Part shown: positions 1 through 11,433 of the stretch, one piece after another | Layout of the letters: the number at the start of each line of letters is the position of its first letter | Numbering within the stretch: position 1 is the first letter of the stretch | DNA from: Gari tellinella | Taxonomy: Eukaryota; Mollusca; Bivalvia; Cardiida; Psammobiidae | Assembly (NCBI GenBank): GCA_922989275.2 | Contig: OV277857.1 | Location: forward strand, 81,523,321-81,587,320 | DNA length: 64,000 bases | Direction: 5' to 3' | Program-made: the position numbers and the translations under genes | The notes under the pieces: generated by a model | Told to the model about the DNA's origin: nothing | What the model saw: only the letters and a program-made list of their open reading frames with translations | Database searches by the model: none

Positions 1-525
1 CACCGCTATCAAGCAAAGAGCACCATGGATAGATACACAGTCTACGGTGAAATTTCTATCAACCGGATACTTATAAAAACGATGTTTTCGGTCTTTAAAC
101 TAGTTGATAGCTTACATGTAATGTAGTGCAGGATGATAATCAGGCAGAAGTCCTACAAAGGAAAGTCAATAACTCGAATTGGCTTGGTCGCGTTTTACTT
201 TTGAAATACGGATATGGGCGACTTAAGCGAGTTGGAATAAGTGTGGTTCGACTGTATGGCAAAAAGGTCTAGCTAAGAATTGAATAAAATGCATTCGATA
301 TAAATTGCGATTTTTTTTAAAGTACATGTTTGTGTAAATTTGTTGGGAGGCCATGCCATTCTGCACATGGAACTTGAAAATACACATCACAAAAAACTGT
401 TATGGTAATGATATCATAACTGATATACAGTCGAACGTCATTACCCTTTACTTTCAACGATACCTATTTTATAGAGTCATGAATATGCTTTATAAGAAAT
501 AGTTTCTATTTCTTACAGATTACAG
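1..525. other. No gene seen; one family D remnant
   Basis: No coding exon is supported here. Positions 168-256 are the 3' half of a family D (pogo-like) MITE, ending in a TTCGACTG string next to TA. The stretch near 60-105 (accggatacttataaaaacg) resembles sequence near 17040, so it is also likely repetitive. This region should lie in or upstream of the early introns of calmodulin copy 1, whose 5' exons are not in the window. Confidence 0.5.
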
Positions 526-597
526 CTTAAAACAGACTGAAAGTAAAACAGAATGCGCATGAAGCCTCATTCTGTTTTACTTGCAACATGTTTTAAG
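526..597. repeat. Family C MITE hairpin remnant
   Basis: An imperfect hairpin built from AAAACAGACTGAAAGTAAAACAG and its reverse complement on the far side, with a short loop containing GCGCATGAAGCC. It matches the family C core that is complete at 3967-4219. The outer TTAA ends are not clear, so this is an eroded copy. Confidence 0.7.
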
Positions 598-821
598 TGG
601 TCACCTATTTCCACTGCTAGAAACCGTCTATGGAGTTAACTGAATTCACCCCAGTATTTCAACGTTAAAGCATTGTTTATCCAAGTTTACACTTTGAAAT
701 ATACCATAGATGAGGATATATCACCACGACAGCATAAATGCTGCTAGGCTCTATTTAAGCTATTTGGAGCCACTTAGTTTCGACTGTATTGTAATGAGAG
801 CTTATATTGCAACGTTTATCT

Positions 822-980
822 ACAGTAACCCGGCGTCTGATCAGGCTCCAAACTGTTTGCCACCAAGATAAACAAGAATTATTAGAATTGTCCAAAAGTT
901 GTTCTTTTCTACGTTTTAGTGCTTTGCGTTTGCGTACGTTTGCGTTTAAACGGGAAAGAATAACAGATTCTCAACTGTAT
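822..980 (+). mobile_element. Family G MITE, 5' truncated
   Basis: The right half of a TA-flanked family G MITE: core half CCCGGCGTCTGATCAGGCTC, the GCGTTTGCGTTTAAACGGG arm, and the terminal TTCTCAACTG followed by TA. The left arm is missing and sequence starts at the centre of the hairpin, as if the palindrome had been deleted or broken at its axis. Short open frames in this family come from the low-complexity arm and are not genes. Confidence 0.8.
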
Positions 981-1110
981 TATTATTATACCCGATTTAT
1001 ATAGCGCTCTTTTCACACATGAGTTGTGCGTTCAAAAGCGCTTCACATGAAACTATATACATGTACCTACAATGCGAGAAAAGACAAAGAAGTACATTCA
1101 CAATAAAAAT
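980..1110 (-). repeat. Retroelement 3' tail (AGCGCTATATAAAT type)
   Basis: Read on the minus strand this gives AAAGCGCTTTTGAACGCAC, then GTGTGAAAAGAGCGCTATATAAATC, then a TATAATAATAATA tail. The same tail occurs on the plus strand near 13670-13790 and 15785-15860. The ending in short ATA repeats fits the 3' end of a SINE or LINE. It is inserted directly beside the end of the family G MITE. Confidence 0.6.
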
Positions 1111-1176
1111 GATACAATATGGAGTTACATGGAAACTAAGATTATATAAAATGTAGAAATGACAACCCTTGACATG

Positions 1177-1440
1177 TAACCCTTATTCTGCCATAATATC
1201 GTCTGTTTTGACATTGTCGTGTGCAAAACAATATTCTATTAAGATCTATACAGCTTTTAATTTAAGAACCTGAAAGACGAGGATTAAACAGACTCCTAAA
1301 GGCGCCCTCTAGTCAGGATGTACACTATTAGTTATTCTTCAATTTATCTATAAAACACTCAAACTAATAAAAATGACTAAACTGAAAACCAGAACTGTCA
1401 ATATGAAGTTTCAGGGGTGATTGAGTTCAGCAGAAATGAT
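1177..1440 (+). repeat. Eroded family A2 and family E MITE fragments
   Basis: Positions 1177-1240 match the A2 5' end (AACCCTTATTCTGC, then two TCGTCTGTT-like motifs). Positions 1280-1440 match the 3' half of family E (GCCCTCTAGTCAGGATG ... GTTTCAGGGG). A similar family E fragment lies at 18835-18945 upstream of the matching exon of calmodulin copy 2, so this insertion appears older than the gene duplication. Confidence 0.55.
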
Positions 1441-1514
1441 TTACTTAATTGTAATATATTTTCTTTTGTTGAATTATAAATCCTTTAATATGATTAAGTA
1501 TCTTGCCTTTTTAA

Positions 1515-2404
<890 letters not shown>

Positions 2405-2460
2405 TGATATTGCAAAAATCTCTCCGTATGTTCTTTGTGGATGATTTCATTATGTATATA

Positions 2461-2656
2461 CAGTTGAACTTCGATATATCGAACTCGGTAATGTCGAACA
2501 TACCCGTAGTTCAAAGTTAAAAGGTGGCTACACGTAAGCCACGTTTTAACTTTGAACTACGGATATGTTGGACTTAACCGAACATGAAGTAATAATCATG
2601 TGTCGAAATATCGGTTAGTTCGAGTTAAGCGAGTTCGAGATATCGAAGTTCGACTG
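2461..2656 (+). mobile_element. Family D MITE (pogo/Tigger-like ends)
   Basis: The ends are CAGTTGAACTTCGATATATC and the inverse GATATCGAAGTTCGACTG, each flanked by TA. The centre is a near-palindrome, GTAGTTCAAAGTTAAAAGGTGG against its complement GCCACGTTTTAACTTTGAAC. TA target sites and CAGT ends with TCGAAC repeats are typical of pogo/Tigger-type non-autonomous elements; that assignment is from family knowledge. This is one of the best-preserved family D copies in the window. Confidence 0.75.
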
Positions 2657-3511
2657 TATATGTATGATATAAATACATTGCAACGTTTATCTACAGAAGC
2701 CCATTCATATGAAACAGACATCAAAGCAGACTTTAAGTGGATGCCGCGAATTTCGGCATCTCACCACTGTCTACAAATGCCCATTCTTATGAATGAAAGA
2801 TCTTTATGGCATTTTCCTTGCATAACCCTATTTGCACAGCAGTTTGCCGACGAATCGGATTTTGATAAGAAGCCGTGGAACTGGTTGTCTTTTCCAAATC
2901 CAAACTGTTAGGCACCCATATGTCAAATTGCACAGATTGTAAAGTTTGATGAAAAAACCAACACCAGGCATTGTTCACCCATTTCATTGCCAAGGCTGAC
3001 AAAACTGACATTTGCAAACAATATGGATCCTGATCAGACTCCATTTAACACGGCGACTGATTAGAATCTAAACTGTTTTACACTCATATCAGTGTTTCTT
3101 ATGTCAAAAACGGATATTATTACAAATTTATCAATAAAAGCAGACGAATAATATTAGCAAACGATACTATGGCAGCGAATTTGTTGGGCCGGTAAATCGT
3201 AGTGACCTCGTTAAACAAACTATTGCCTGGCAGTGATGTGCATGTAGTCCAGGTATTTACATGGAATAACAACAACAACATGTTCTAATGTATGTATATC
3301 AACCTTTTTCACTCTTTGAAACATTGTTTTTGTTGCATGGTTATCAGGTTTCTGTCATACTATCAGTCATGTTTATACATACGGCTTTAAAGCTCAATGG
3401 CATTATTTGAATAAAACTTCAACTTAGTTTTATTGTTTAAAGACTGATGTATGGGTGAAAGCAGAAAATATTTTGTAAGAATATAGAACTACTAACTACT
3501 AAATCCTGAGT

Positions 3512-3700
3512 TTATTTTTCAACTGCTGCGGGTGTCCCTACAGGGGTAGGCAGCAGGCGGCCAGAGTTTCCCACACCTAACCTCCAGGCTTCTCTATTTT
3601 GCGGATCAATGCCGTCGAGGTTGCATGTCCTAATGTCACCCTCGACACATTCCAACAAAGTCTTCTTTGGCCTCCCTCGCCCTCTCGATCCTGGCACAGA
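3512..3700 (-). pseudogene. LINE reverse transcriptase C-terminal fragment
   Basis: On the minus strand, about 60 residues read SRGRGRPKKTLLECVEGDIR, then CNLDGIDPQNREAWR. This G-R-P-K-K-T-W/L ... D ... A/P-x-D-R-x-x-W-R pattern is the usual C-terminal end of non-LTR retrotransposon polyproteins. Nothing of the polymerase core is present, so it is a 5'-truncated insertion within the calmodulin intron. The clade cannot be told from this piece. Confidence 0.65.
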
Positions 3701-3966
3701 TAATACAGATAGAATCTACTACCGTTTCAATTCAAAAACTAAAATAAAATATTCTAGTCCGTCATGGTCTTTGCTCCAAACTGTTTGCAAGGGATATGGG
3801 ATATGATAACTTTGGCAAAACCTCGTTTATTGTGAAATAACACAACGTTAAATGTATTTTCAAATATAACGTTGCCTACCTACGTTTTAAATTTGAAATG
3901 CGGAATGATAAGTACACAAAAATATTATCACGGACATCTATCATTCATTGATCTCGAACGTGTCTG

Positions 3967-4219
3967 TTAACCCTTTACCTGATAGCATTGTTTCTAGTAT
4001 TGAAGATATGTGACTACTTAAAGCAGGTTGAAAGTAAAGCAGAATGCGCCCTAAGGCGCATTCTGCTTTACTTTCAGCCTGCTTTAAGCTATTAACTGCT
4101 AGAATAAGGAGAGTATTAAATATGACACGTATTCATTACGGTCTAATTTGGAACTATTTTCTTCAGCGGATGAATAAAATGAATGTGCTAAAAGTCGCTT
4201 CTATAAGGGAAAGGGTTAA
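3967..4219 (+). mobile_element. Family C MITE, complete
   Basis: TTAA-flanked at both ends (TTAACCCTTTACC ... GGGAAAGGGTTAA), 253 bp, with a strong internal hairpin around AAGTAAAGCAGAATGCGCC|CTAA|GGCGCATTC. TTAA target duplication and CCCT/AGGG ends resemble piggyBac-derived MITEs; that superfamily call is an inference. A nearly identical copy lies at 24388-24639. Confidence 0.8.
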
Positions 4220-4376
4220 ACAAGGTATGCTGTATCGCATAAAGGTTACTGTATATGCTAAAATGCATTAAAGAGAAAATACTCCTATAGGTTATTAAGA
4301 AGGTCGCAATTAAATGCTAAACAAAAACGACACACACTACTCCAGTTGGAGCTGTTTGTAGAGGTGTTCGCAGATA

Positions 4377-4623
4377 CAGTGGAGAATGTGTTATGCTTTC
4401 CTAATAAACGCGTTTACGCTAAAACGTTTATTTCTATGCAAACAGTTTGATGCCAGACCAGACGCCGGGTAACCCGGCGTTTGATCAGGCTCCAAATTAT
4501 TTGCCACTCAGGTTAAAATAAAAAAGTCAGGATTGTCAATAAGTTGTCTTTTTCTCAATTTTATTGCTATTTGTTTGCGTTTCGTTTGCGTTTAAACGGG
4601 GAAGAATAACGTGTTCTCCACTG
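4377..4623 (+). mobile_element. Family G MITE in the calmodulin copy 1 intron
   Basis: Ends CAGTGGAGAA/TTCTCCACTG with flanking TA, arms rich in GTTTAAACG and CGTTTACGC, and the central hairpin TGATGCCAGACCAGACGCCG ... GTTTGATCAGGCTCC. It lies 102 bp before the last exon. Calmodulin copy 2 has a family G MITE 68 bp before the matching exon. Confidence 0.85.
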
Positions 4624-4725
4624 TACAACTTACAATCACAATGTATCTTTCTCCGATGGTTCCTTCAATAGGTGCAGGTTGCATTTACAGACAGGTAGTT
4701 TAGTTTAATTCTGTTTTCTTTTCAG

Positions 4726-4754
4726 AGTTCGTTAAAATGATGACGGGTAAATAA
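4726..4754 (+). CDS. Calmodulin copy 1, terminal exon
   Basis: After TTTTCAG the exon completes the Glu codon left in phase 1 and reads E-F-V-K-M-M-T-G-K-stop (TAA at 4752-4754). Canonical calmodulin ends EFVxMMTSK, so this gives the usual 149-codon length. The differences are Lys at the variable position and Gly in place of Ser next to the final Lys. This 29-nt exon is too short to be found by an open-frame search; it is placed by splice phase and family ending. Confidence 0.93.
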
Positions 4755-4828
4755 TCCACCAATACAGTGACTAGAAGTGGGACCATGACGCATTTTTGTA
4801 TTGATTGCTGACACTGTACTACATGGTA

Positions 4829-5084
4829 CAGTGGAGAAAACGTTATTCTTTCCCAATAAACGCGTTTACGCTAAAACTATTATTTGCAGTGCAAACAGTT
4901 TGGAGCCAGATCAGACGCCGGGTAACCCGGCGTCTGATCAGGCTCCAGACTGTTTGCCACCAAGATAAACATAAATTATCAGAAATGTCCAAAAGTTGTT
5001 CTTTTTTACGTGTTAGTGCTTTGCGTTTGCGTACGTTTGCGTTTAAACGGGAAAGAATAACAAATTCTCCACTGTATAATAAAA
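4829..5084 (+). mobile_element. Family G MITE with a matching empty site in copy 2
   Basis: A complete copy, CAGTGGAGAAAACGTTATTC to TTCTCCACTG, with a central hairpin of nearly perfect symmetry (GCCAGATCAGACGCCGGG|TAACCCGGCGTCTGATCAGG). It sits in the 3' UTR or 3' flank of calmodulin copy 1. The flank reads catggTA-[MITE]-TAtaataaaag, whereas copy 2 at about 22277-22300 reads catgcTAtgataaaag with no MITE. That is an empty TA site. Confidence 0.9.
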
Positions 5085-5410
5085 GTATTATACTATCGTT
5101 GTACGGAAGTGACATTTAAACCAAACTAAATGCAATGTTATCAAGTGTAGAAAATAATAAGTTATTGAAAGTTCTTACGATATATCGATATTATTATCTG
5201 AGTGACAAACGGCTCTGAGTCTGATCAGACGATATCCGGCCCTGATAGGGTACCAAACGGTTTGTAATGGAAATAAATGTTTAAGCACAAACGTTTTCAT
5301 TTTGAGAGTTAAAGTATCTTCCCTATTGAAGTCGAACTGTCATTAGAATGTACTGTAGCCCTAACACTACTGAACCTTTCAAATAGACTATTCTACGTTG
5401 GACAAGTGAA
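5085..5410 (+). repeat. 3' flank of calmodulin copy 1, shared with copy 2
   Basis: Starting with aaaagtattatactat the sequence runs parallel to 22285-22620, with shared strings such as GTGACATTTAAAC, an old family A-like hairpin (here 5210-5265), TGGAAATAA and CTTTCAAATA. No gene is seen. It marks the 3' limit of the duplicated calmodulin segment as far as can be followed by eye. Confidence 0.7.
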
Positions 5411-5598
5411 ACGTTTGAGTAAAATGTATGGCTTTTCAATGTAATTTCTTAAGTCAAAACAAACAGAAACACCTGATGAGTAAATTCCTTTACGAGCTCT
5501 CTGACCAAAATATTCAATGCTTTCAAATGGCACGTAACGCAGAGTCTGATCTGAAGCCAAACTGTTTTCAAAGTCGACTTTTATCGACCATGGTGGTA

Positions 5599-5844
5599 CA
5601 GTGGAGAAAACGTTATTCTTTCCGTTTAAAGGCAAACGAAACGCAAACGCAAAACATTAAAATGTAGAAAAAGACAACTTTTTAGCAATACTAAAAGTTG
5701 ATTTTAACCTCGACGGCAAACAGTTTGGAGCCTGATCAGACGCAGGGTTACCCGGCGTCTGATCTGGCTCCAAACTGTTTGCACTGGAGAAAATAGATTT
5801 AGCGTAAACGCGTTTATTAGGAAATAATAACACATTCTCCACTG
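5599..5844 (-). mobile_element. Family G MITE
   Basis: A complete TA-flanked copy in reverse orientation relative to 4829-5084 (the GTTTAAA arm comes first, the AAACGCGTTTATT arm last). The core is GAGCCTGATCAGACGCAGGG|TTACCCGGCGTCTGATCTGG. 5411-5598 holds nothing recognisable. Confidence 0.82.
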
Positions 5845-6080
5845 TACATGTAATAGGTTTAAAGCTTATCGGCCAAAACGTATGCTCAATCAACCAACTA
5901 CCGATGTACATGTATTCCGAAAATTCCAAATATAGTTGACGTTACTTCATTTACATAGACTGTTATACAAAGAGATTTTTCAAAAAACTCCCATTAAATA
6001 CCAAATCCATTAAATGAGTACATTGTGCACACACACTATTGTTCTCGATAGGTGTGAAATTGGGAAATAAACTGAAATGT

Positions 6081-6198
6081 TTCGGCGTTTATGCAAAATA
6101 AACGACAGAAAATGATCGGCAAATTCCATAAATCGCACTATCGATTCCTGGTAAATTTGCCGATCATTTTCTGTCGTTTATTTCGCTTAAACGCCGAA
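6081..6198. repeat. 118-bp hairpin of an unassigned family
   Basis: Arms TTCGGCGTTTATGCAAAATAA ... AATGATCGGCAAATT pair with AATTTGCCGATCATT ... TTTCGCTTAAACGCCGAA around a loop of about 25 nt. Two mismatched positions are visible. It shares no ends with the named MITE families and appears once in the window. It is either a small foldback element or a hairpin left from one. Confidence 0.7.
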
Positions 6199-6756
6199 AA
6201 AATCACTTCATTTCTTATATTTACATTATATTTGCTGTAATTTCTAATATTAAATGAATGTTTTATTAGTATGCTTGTATCTTTAACCCTATTGGAGGAA
6301 TTGTGTACTTTGAAAGGAGCAGCCATCACCTGATTACTGAAGCAACGCAACACAATGATTCGCGGAGAGCAGATCTATAAGCTCCGCATCCTTTGTGAAA
6401 TATATCCACAAGTCCCGCCCTCACGGGCAATCGCGTACATACGAAATAAACATCTTTTCAATGGAATTGAATGGGGGCGACTATAAATATGTAACTGTAA
6501 AAGCATGCAGCCCATGTCATAGACATTTCACTCTCCCTAGGAGGCCCTGACATACTCATACACAAGAGATTTTTCAATGGGTATTTCTTACCAAACTATC
6601 AAATATAAGAAACGGTCCTCACGTTAGACTCTTCAGTGGTTCTTTGCTATAGTTATGCGCACAAGACGCATGAGTTTTGCATGGAAATTGCCTGGCAGGC
6701 GTTATCGCCGAAAGTAGGTCAGAAAAATTTGATATCGTCTGGGCAGTGAATAGGAC
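6199..6756. other. No gene or repeat recognised
   Basis: Mixed-composition DNA with short open frames only and no splice-supported exon, tRNA or named transposon end. Confidence 0.5.
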
Positions 6757-7004
6757 TTAAACCTTGTACTCTCAATGACGCCTTAAAGTGCGTTTGCCAA
6801 CAGTTTGGGTCCTGATCAGATGACGCGTAACGCGGCGTCTGATCAGGACTCAAACTGTTTGACACTCGTTTCGAAATTTTCGTCCGTCATATCACCATAA
6901 ATCTAACTTTGAAACGGTATTGCAGACATCAATATTGAAGCAGACGACATTATAGCGGTGAACGGGTAAAAACCTCTCGACAATTTTGACCATGAAAGGG
7001 TTAA
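6757..7004 (+). mobile_element. Family A MITE
   Basis: TTAA-flanked (TTAAACCTTGTACTCTCAATG ... CATGAAAGGGTTAA), 248 bp. The central hairpin is at 6799-6861 (GGTCCTGATCAGATGACGCG|TAACGCGGCGTCTGATCAGG), and the right part has the usual TTGAAGCAGACGACA segment. The first few terminal bases have diverged. Confidence 0.8.
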
Positions 7005-7546
7005 ACCAATAATGTGTTCAGCATATAAAATCATAAACGTTTTGGCCTTTTATTTGTTATACCCCCACCACTAGTGGAGTGATACATGCAATTGGGATTT
7101 TTTTGCGTTGTTCGGATTGACACAACTTTGACTTAGATACCTATACAAAACGAGAACAATTTGAGAATTGATTGTGCCAATATTGCTTAATTCAGGCAAT
7201 AAGAATTGCTGAAGCCTCAAAATAGACCTTCTGTACAATTCCTCATCAACTTCAACCTGGCTTTAATCATAAATGGTACAGATACATCGTATGTTCAGTG
7301 GTAGCATAGACAGGGTTGACTGTTAAAAATACATGAACGTCCGGAATTGGTATACACATTTTATTGTCCGTGTCACTGTCGCGTTGTCTAACGACAAACG
7401 CCACAAAATGACCCGGGAGGACCATTTCCTACGTCGAAAACTGACTCGGGGACACTAAGGAGGGACTACCGGTAGCGTGCAGATTAGCCTTTATCAAAAT
7501 ATTGAATATGAATGGAAAACAATTTGGATCGAGATCAGATGACGCC
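7005..7546. other. No gene recognised; possible left edge of array region
   Basis: The string TACCCCCACCACTAGTGGAG near 7057 resembles, in inverse orientation, GTGGGGGTATCAATCACC near 9038, on the other side of the tandem array. These could be the outer edges of one larger repeat element, but the match is short. No coding signal is seen. Confidence 0.4.
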
Positions 7547-7753
7547 TTAACCCATTATCCATAGTCCATTTCTAGTTTTGAAGACAGGTGGCCTCTTAAA
7601 GCAGGTTGTAAGTAAAACAGAATGCACCCGAATGAATCTGCTAGAATAAAGAAAATATTTCCTATGAAATATATTCATGGCTGTATAAATTTGAACCAAT
7701 TTCTTTGGTGGAAGAATAAATTAAAGGCGTAAAAAGGCTTATTTATGGGGTAA
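7547..7753 (+). mobile_element. Family C MITE, degenerate
   Basis: It begins TTAACCCATTATCC and keeps the family C order (GTTTTGAAGACAGG, TTAAAGCAGG, AGAATGCACC, CTGCTAGAATAA, ATATTCATGG). The second half of the hairpin is missing, which suggests deletion across the palindrome. Confidence 0.65.
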
Positions 7754-7873
7754 TGACTTAAGCGGCGTCTGATCTGAATCTAAACTGTTAACGCTTGTTA
7801 GCCAAGTCGTGCCTAGCAATATAAGGATTACAGAGCCTATGGGAAGCTTATAAATACAGTGAATAAGATGTTA

Positions 7874-8012
7874 CAGTGGAGAAACCGTTATTCTTTCCCG
7901 TTTAAACGCAAACGAAACGCAAATGCATCGAAATAAAATGAAGAAAACTACAACTGTTCGACCATTTAGACATGTTATTTTAATCTTAGTGGCAAACAGT
8001 TTGGAGCACGAT
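7874..8012 (-). mobile_element. Family G MITE, truncated at a tandem array
   Basis: It starts CAGTGGAGAAACCG with TA-like flank and the GTTTAAACGCAAACG arm, reaches the first half of the core (GTTTGGAGCACGATCAAA), then changes abruptly into the tandem repeat unit (CTTGGTATACATTATCAATG). The remaining half is absent. Confidence 0.75.
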
Positions 8013-9010
8013 CAAACTTGGTATACATTATCAATGTCATTTGGGGACACTCATTAACAGGTTTCACAACTCTTGCACCAAATTTGACATAATTATGCCC
8101 CTTTTTTAAGTCGGTCCGTCCGTCGCGTTTTTCCGGGACATACATGTATGCCTTTTTCTTGAAAACTGTTTATGATACCATCTTCAAACTTGGTATACAT
8201 TATCAATGTAATTTGGGGACACTCATTAATAGGTTTCATAGCTCTTGCACCAAATTTGACAGAAGTATGCCCCTTTTAAAGTCGGTCCGCCCGTCGCGTT
8301 TTTCCGGGACATTTGCCTTTTTCTTGAAAACTGTTTATGATACCATCTTCAAACTTGGTATACATTATCAATGTCATTTGGGGACACTCATTAACCGGTT
8401 TCATAACTCTTGCACCAAATTTGACAGAGTAATGCCTCTTTTTAACTTGATTTTTTTGTCTCTTAATTGAGAATATTTTCTTTGAACATGTAATTTTCTT
8501 GAAAACTATTCATGATACTGTCTTCAAACTTAGTACACATTATAAGCGTTGTATTGTGAAACTTTTTTTAAGTTTGACAACTCTTGCACAAAATTTGACA
8601 GAATTATGCCCCTTCATAACTTGAAATGTTGTTCCTTGATATGCATTTATTCTTTGTACATGTCATTTTCTTGAAAACTATTTATGACATTGTCTTCAAA
8701 CTTGGTACACATTATAAGTGTGATGTTTGCAGACTCTACTTGTAGTTACATAACTCTTGCCAACAAATGACAGAATTATGCCCCTTTTTAACTTGAATTT
8801 TTTTTCTATTTTCTTGGAACATGCCATTTTCTTCAAAACTATTTATGATATTGTCTTCAAACGTGGTACACATTATTAGTGTTGTACTGTGAGACTTTTC
8901 TTTAAGTGTGACAACTCTTGCATAAAATTTGACAGAATTATGCCCCTTTTCAACTTTTTATTATTTTTAGTTCCTTAATATGCACGTATTATTCTTTCTA
9001 AATGCCATTG
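8013..9010 (+). repeat. Tandem array, about 6 units of 161-176 bp
   Basis: The repeated segment contains TTTTCTTGAAAACTGTTTATG, TCTTCAAACTTGGTAYACATT, CAACTCTTGCACCAAATTTG and TATGCCCCTTTTT in that order. The GAAAACT marker occurs at 8161, 8325, 8501, 8673 and 8834. The first two units carry GGTCCGTCCGTCGCG. Divergence between units increases rightward. Open frames inside (for example 8144-8470) are repeats read as protein and not genes. Confidence 0.85.
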
Positions 9011-9903
9011 TGCTGTTTGTGGCAGGTCAGTTTGGAGTGGGGGTATCAATCACCTTTAGTGATAGCTTTAGTTTTCACTGGTTTTGAGTGTAATTTAATG
9101 GTATTAATTATAGCAAAACAACTGTTTCTTCATCTGATTTAAAATTGATTATAACTGAATCCTTACGTTTTGGAACAAATTTTCCTTGTCATATCCAAGC
9201 AGTGTAAACCATGTTCACTAACCGTTTTGGAGACCTTGATTTAAATGTAAATAACCCAACCAACTAACCCAAGTTTTGTGCATCTATACGTCCAAAAAGC
9301 TTTAAGTAATTTACTGTCAAATTGTCGTCTGCTTAAAAATTGTCACCTGCATCGCTCTTTCAGTTATAGTATTCTGATTGAAGAAACGTCAACGCGAGTG
9401 TCAAACAGTTTGGGTATCCTGATCAGACGGTGAGTTACTCAGCGTCTCATCCAATTTCAATCTGTTTGCAAATACCAGAAAGGTTGCTATTGGCAGTAAA
9501 GTAGTTAACATACTCAACCCAAATAACGAGTATACTCGTCTTTTACAAACATTATACAGTGCTCCCTCCCTACAACGGCCTTCTGAACGACGATCTCGAC
9601 TGTACCCTATACAAGACAAGTATGTCCGACCATTTCACGGCTGCAACATCGTCTGCTTAAAATTGTTGTGTACTTTTTTTCTCAAAAATACATATCGGAC
9701 ATTTTGACAGAAAAAAAACCATAATGACAAGTGATAATTAGCTTGAATCCAGATCAGATGCCGCGTTACCATGTTTCTGCTCTGGAATCAAGCTGTTTGC
9801 AAATGTAAACCAAATTTTAATTTCCCCTAGGCTGCCTTTAAACATTCTCTCCGAACAGCACACACAATCTTTGTCTCCCATTGGGGTGTTGTGCTGCTAC
9901 ATA
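9011..9903. other. No gene; two eroded GATC hairpins
   Basis: Degenerate family A-type cores lie at about 9398-9468 (AACAGTTTGGGTATCCTGATC) and 9741-9803 (GAATCCAGATCAGATGCCGCG). The rest shows no exon, RNA gene or element ends. Confidence 0.55.
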
Positions 9904-10146
9904 ATCAATCCGAACGACGAGTTTACTTGTCATTTACTAACAGTGTACCTGCAAAAGTACACATGGCATATGCAAACAGTGTAAGCCTTGATTAGGAGGC
10001 TCCTGTATAAACCCTCTGATCAGGGTCTGCACTTTGCATAAGTTGTAAAATGTAATCCTATATAGATCTAGATCTAGTTAAACATGGACTAGAAGTTATT
10101 TGAAAGAGGAGTTTCACATTAAAAGTTTCAGGGGTGAGTGAGTTAA
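9904..10146 (+). mobile_element. Family E MITE, degenerate
   Basis: It follows the family E order: AACGACGAGTTTACTTGTC, a GTGTACCTG...AGTACACATG pair, a core AGGAGGCTCCTG ... CCCTCTGATCAGGG with an unequal left half, then GTTTCAGGGG and TTAA at 10143. The end of this element and the start of the next share the same TTAA. Confidence 0.65.
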
Positions 10147-10387
10147 CACTTTCCCTCTCAATGACGTCATAAAGCGCATTTGCAAACAGTTTTGATCCTG
10201 ATCAGACGCCGCGTAACGCAGCGTCTGATCAGGATCAAAACTGTTTGCCACTTGTTTGAAAATACGTCAGTTATACTGCCTTAAATCTAACTTTGAAACG
10301 ATATTGCATACAACAATATTGAAGCAGACGACAATATGGCGGTGAATGTGGGTGAAAACCTCACGATAAATTTGATCATGAAAGGCG
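10143..10387 (+). mobile_element. Family A MITE
   Basis: It starts TTAACACTTTCCCTCTCAATG and has an excellent central hairpin at 10182-10248 (TTTTGATCCTGATCAGACGC|CGCGTAACGC...), with the family A right arm (TTGAAGCAGACGACAATATG). The 3' end GATCATGAAAGGCG has lost its TTAA. Confidence 0.78.
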
Positions 10388-11105
10388 TTTGTGCAATCAA
10401 ACCCAGCGTGAACAGCCAATAGAATTGTAATTTACAAGTGCTATACACGGGTATTAGCTTTCAACGAAGAAGATATTTTATTCACCACGTTAACTCTATA
10501 TATGATCTATGAATAAAGTTCAACACGCTTTCACGATTCAGTGACCTATCGTAAACTTTCTATGTTAACCCTTAGCATGTCAATCATTGATTTTTGAAAT
10601 ATACTTTAAAACATGTTTTAATCCAGATCAGACGCCGAGTAACTCGGCTTCTGATCAGGATTCAAACTGGTTGACTCTTGTATTGATATCAGTTTAGTTA
10701 GAAGGTAGAAAAAAATTAATTGAAATAAAAAAAGTGAAATATAAAAAGAAGAAAAAATCTTTAGGACAAGTGTTTATATTAAACTGGTTGTATTTTTTGA
10801 AATTCGCCGCACCATTGATCAGACTTGTCGCAATGCGACACATTTTCCCCCTCTTTATATATCAGAAACTTTTGTAGAGACATTGACTTAACAGTACACA
10901 GGAAACATGGTATGTACATTTTGGTTTTTAAATAGTATTTGTTGTTAGTGTAAGTCTTGTATTTTTAAATCATTACCTATATATTAGCTTCTGGATTTTA
11001 GAAATAAACATCAGTTGAAAAGTAGTACAATTGGTAACCATCTAAATTTATTATTACAAAACTTCAAGAAAGTTTAATACATTCTCCGTGGCTTTATAGT
11101 ATTTA
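10388..11105. other. No gene; one GATC hairpin
   Basis: An A-type hairpin at about 10612-10675 (TTTTAATCCAGATCAGACGC ... TTCTGATCAGGATTCAAAC) has no recognisable outer arms. The rest is AT-rich and without features. Confidence 0.55.
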
Positions 11106-11351
11106 CAGTGGAGAATCTGTTATTCTTTCCCGTTTAAACGCAAACGTACGCAAACGCAAAACACTAAAACGTGTAAAAGAACAACTTTTGGACAATTCTG
11201 ATATTTCATGTTTTTCTTGGTGGCAAACACTTTGGAGCCTGATCAGACGCCGGGTTACCCGGCGTCTGATCTGGCTCCAAACTGTTTGCACTGCAAATAA
11301 TAGTTTTAGCGTAAACGCGTTTATTGGGAAAGAATAACAGATTCTCCACTG
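11106..11351 (-). mobile_element. Family G MITE
   Basis: Complete and TA-flanked: CAGTGGAGAATCTGTTATTC ... GAATAACAGATTCTCCACTG. The outer 21 bp are perfect inverted repeats. Core: CTGATCAGACGCCGGG|TTACCCGGCGTCTGATCTGG. Confidence 0.87.
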
Positions 11352-11365
11352 TAACACAGGTAACT

Positions 11366-11433
11366 GCTTAAACGAGGCTAAAAGTAGAGCAGAAAACTCC
11401 CTTGTGAGATGTCTGCTTTACTCTCAGTCTGCT
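11366..11433. repeat. Family C-type hairpin
   Basis: Arms TTAAACGAGGCTAAAAGTAG and CTACTCTCAGTCTGCTTTAA-like sequence form an imperfect hairpin with the loop CTCCCTTGTGAG. It abuts the TTAA of the following family A element. Confidence 0.55.

Noticed and set aside
4805..5119. Open frames of about 80-125 residues with RRRVTRRLIRLQTVCH seen many times
   Set aside because: All lie within family G MITEs, where the palindromic core and GTTTGCG arm happen to stay open. Several copies are on both strands of the same element, which is not how genes behave.
5473..5500. Hammerhead-ribozyme-like CTGATGA with a GTAAA/TTTAC stem
   Set aside because: The conserved GAAA after stem II is GAGC, and no matching stems I or III were found.
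8144..8470. 108-residue open frame
   Set aside because: It is two tandem repeat units read as protein, with the same peptide repeated; no independent coding sign.
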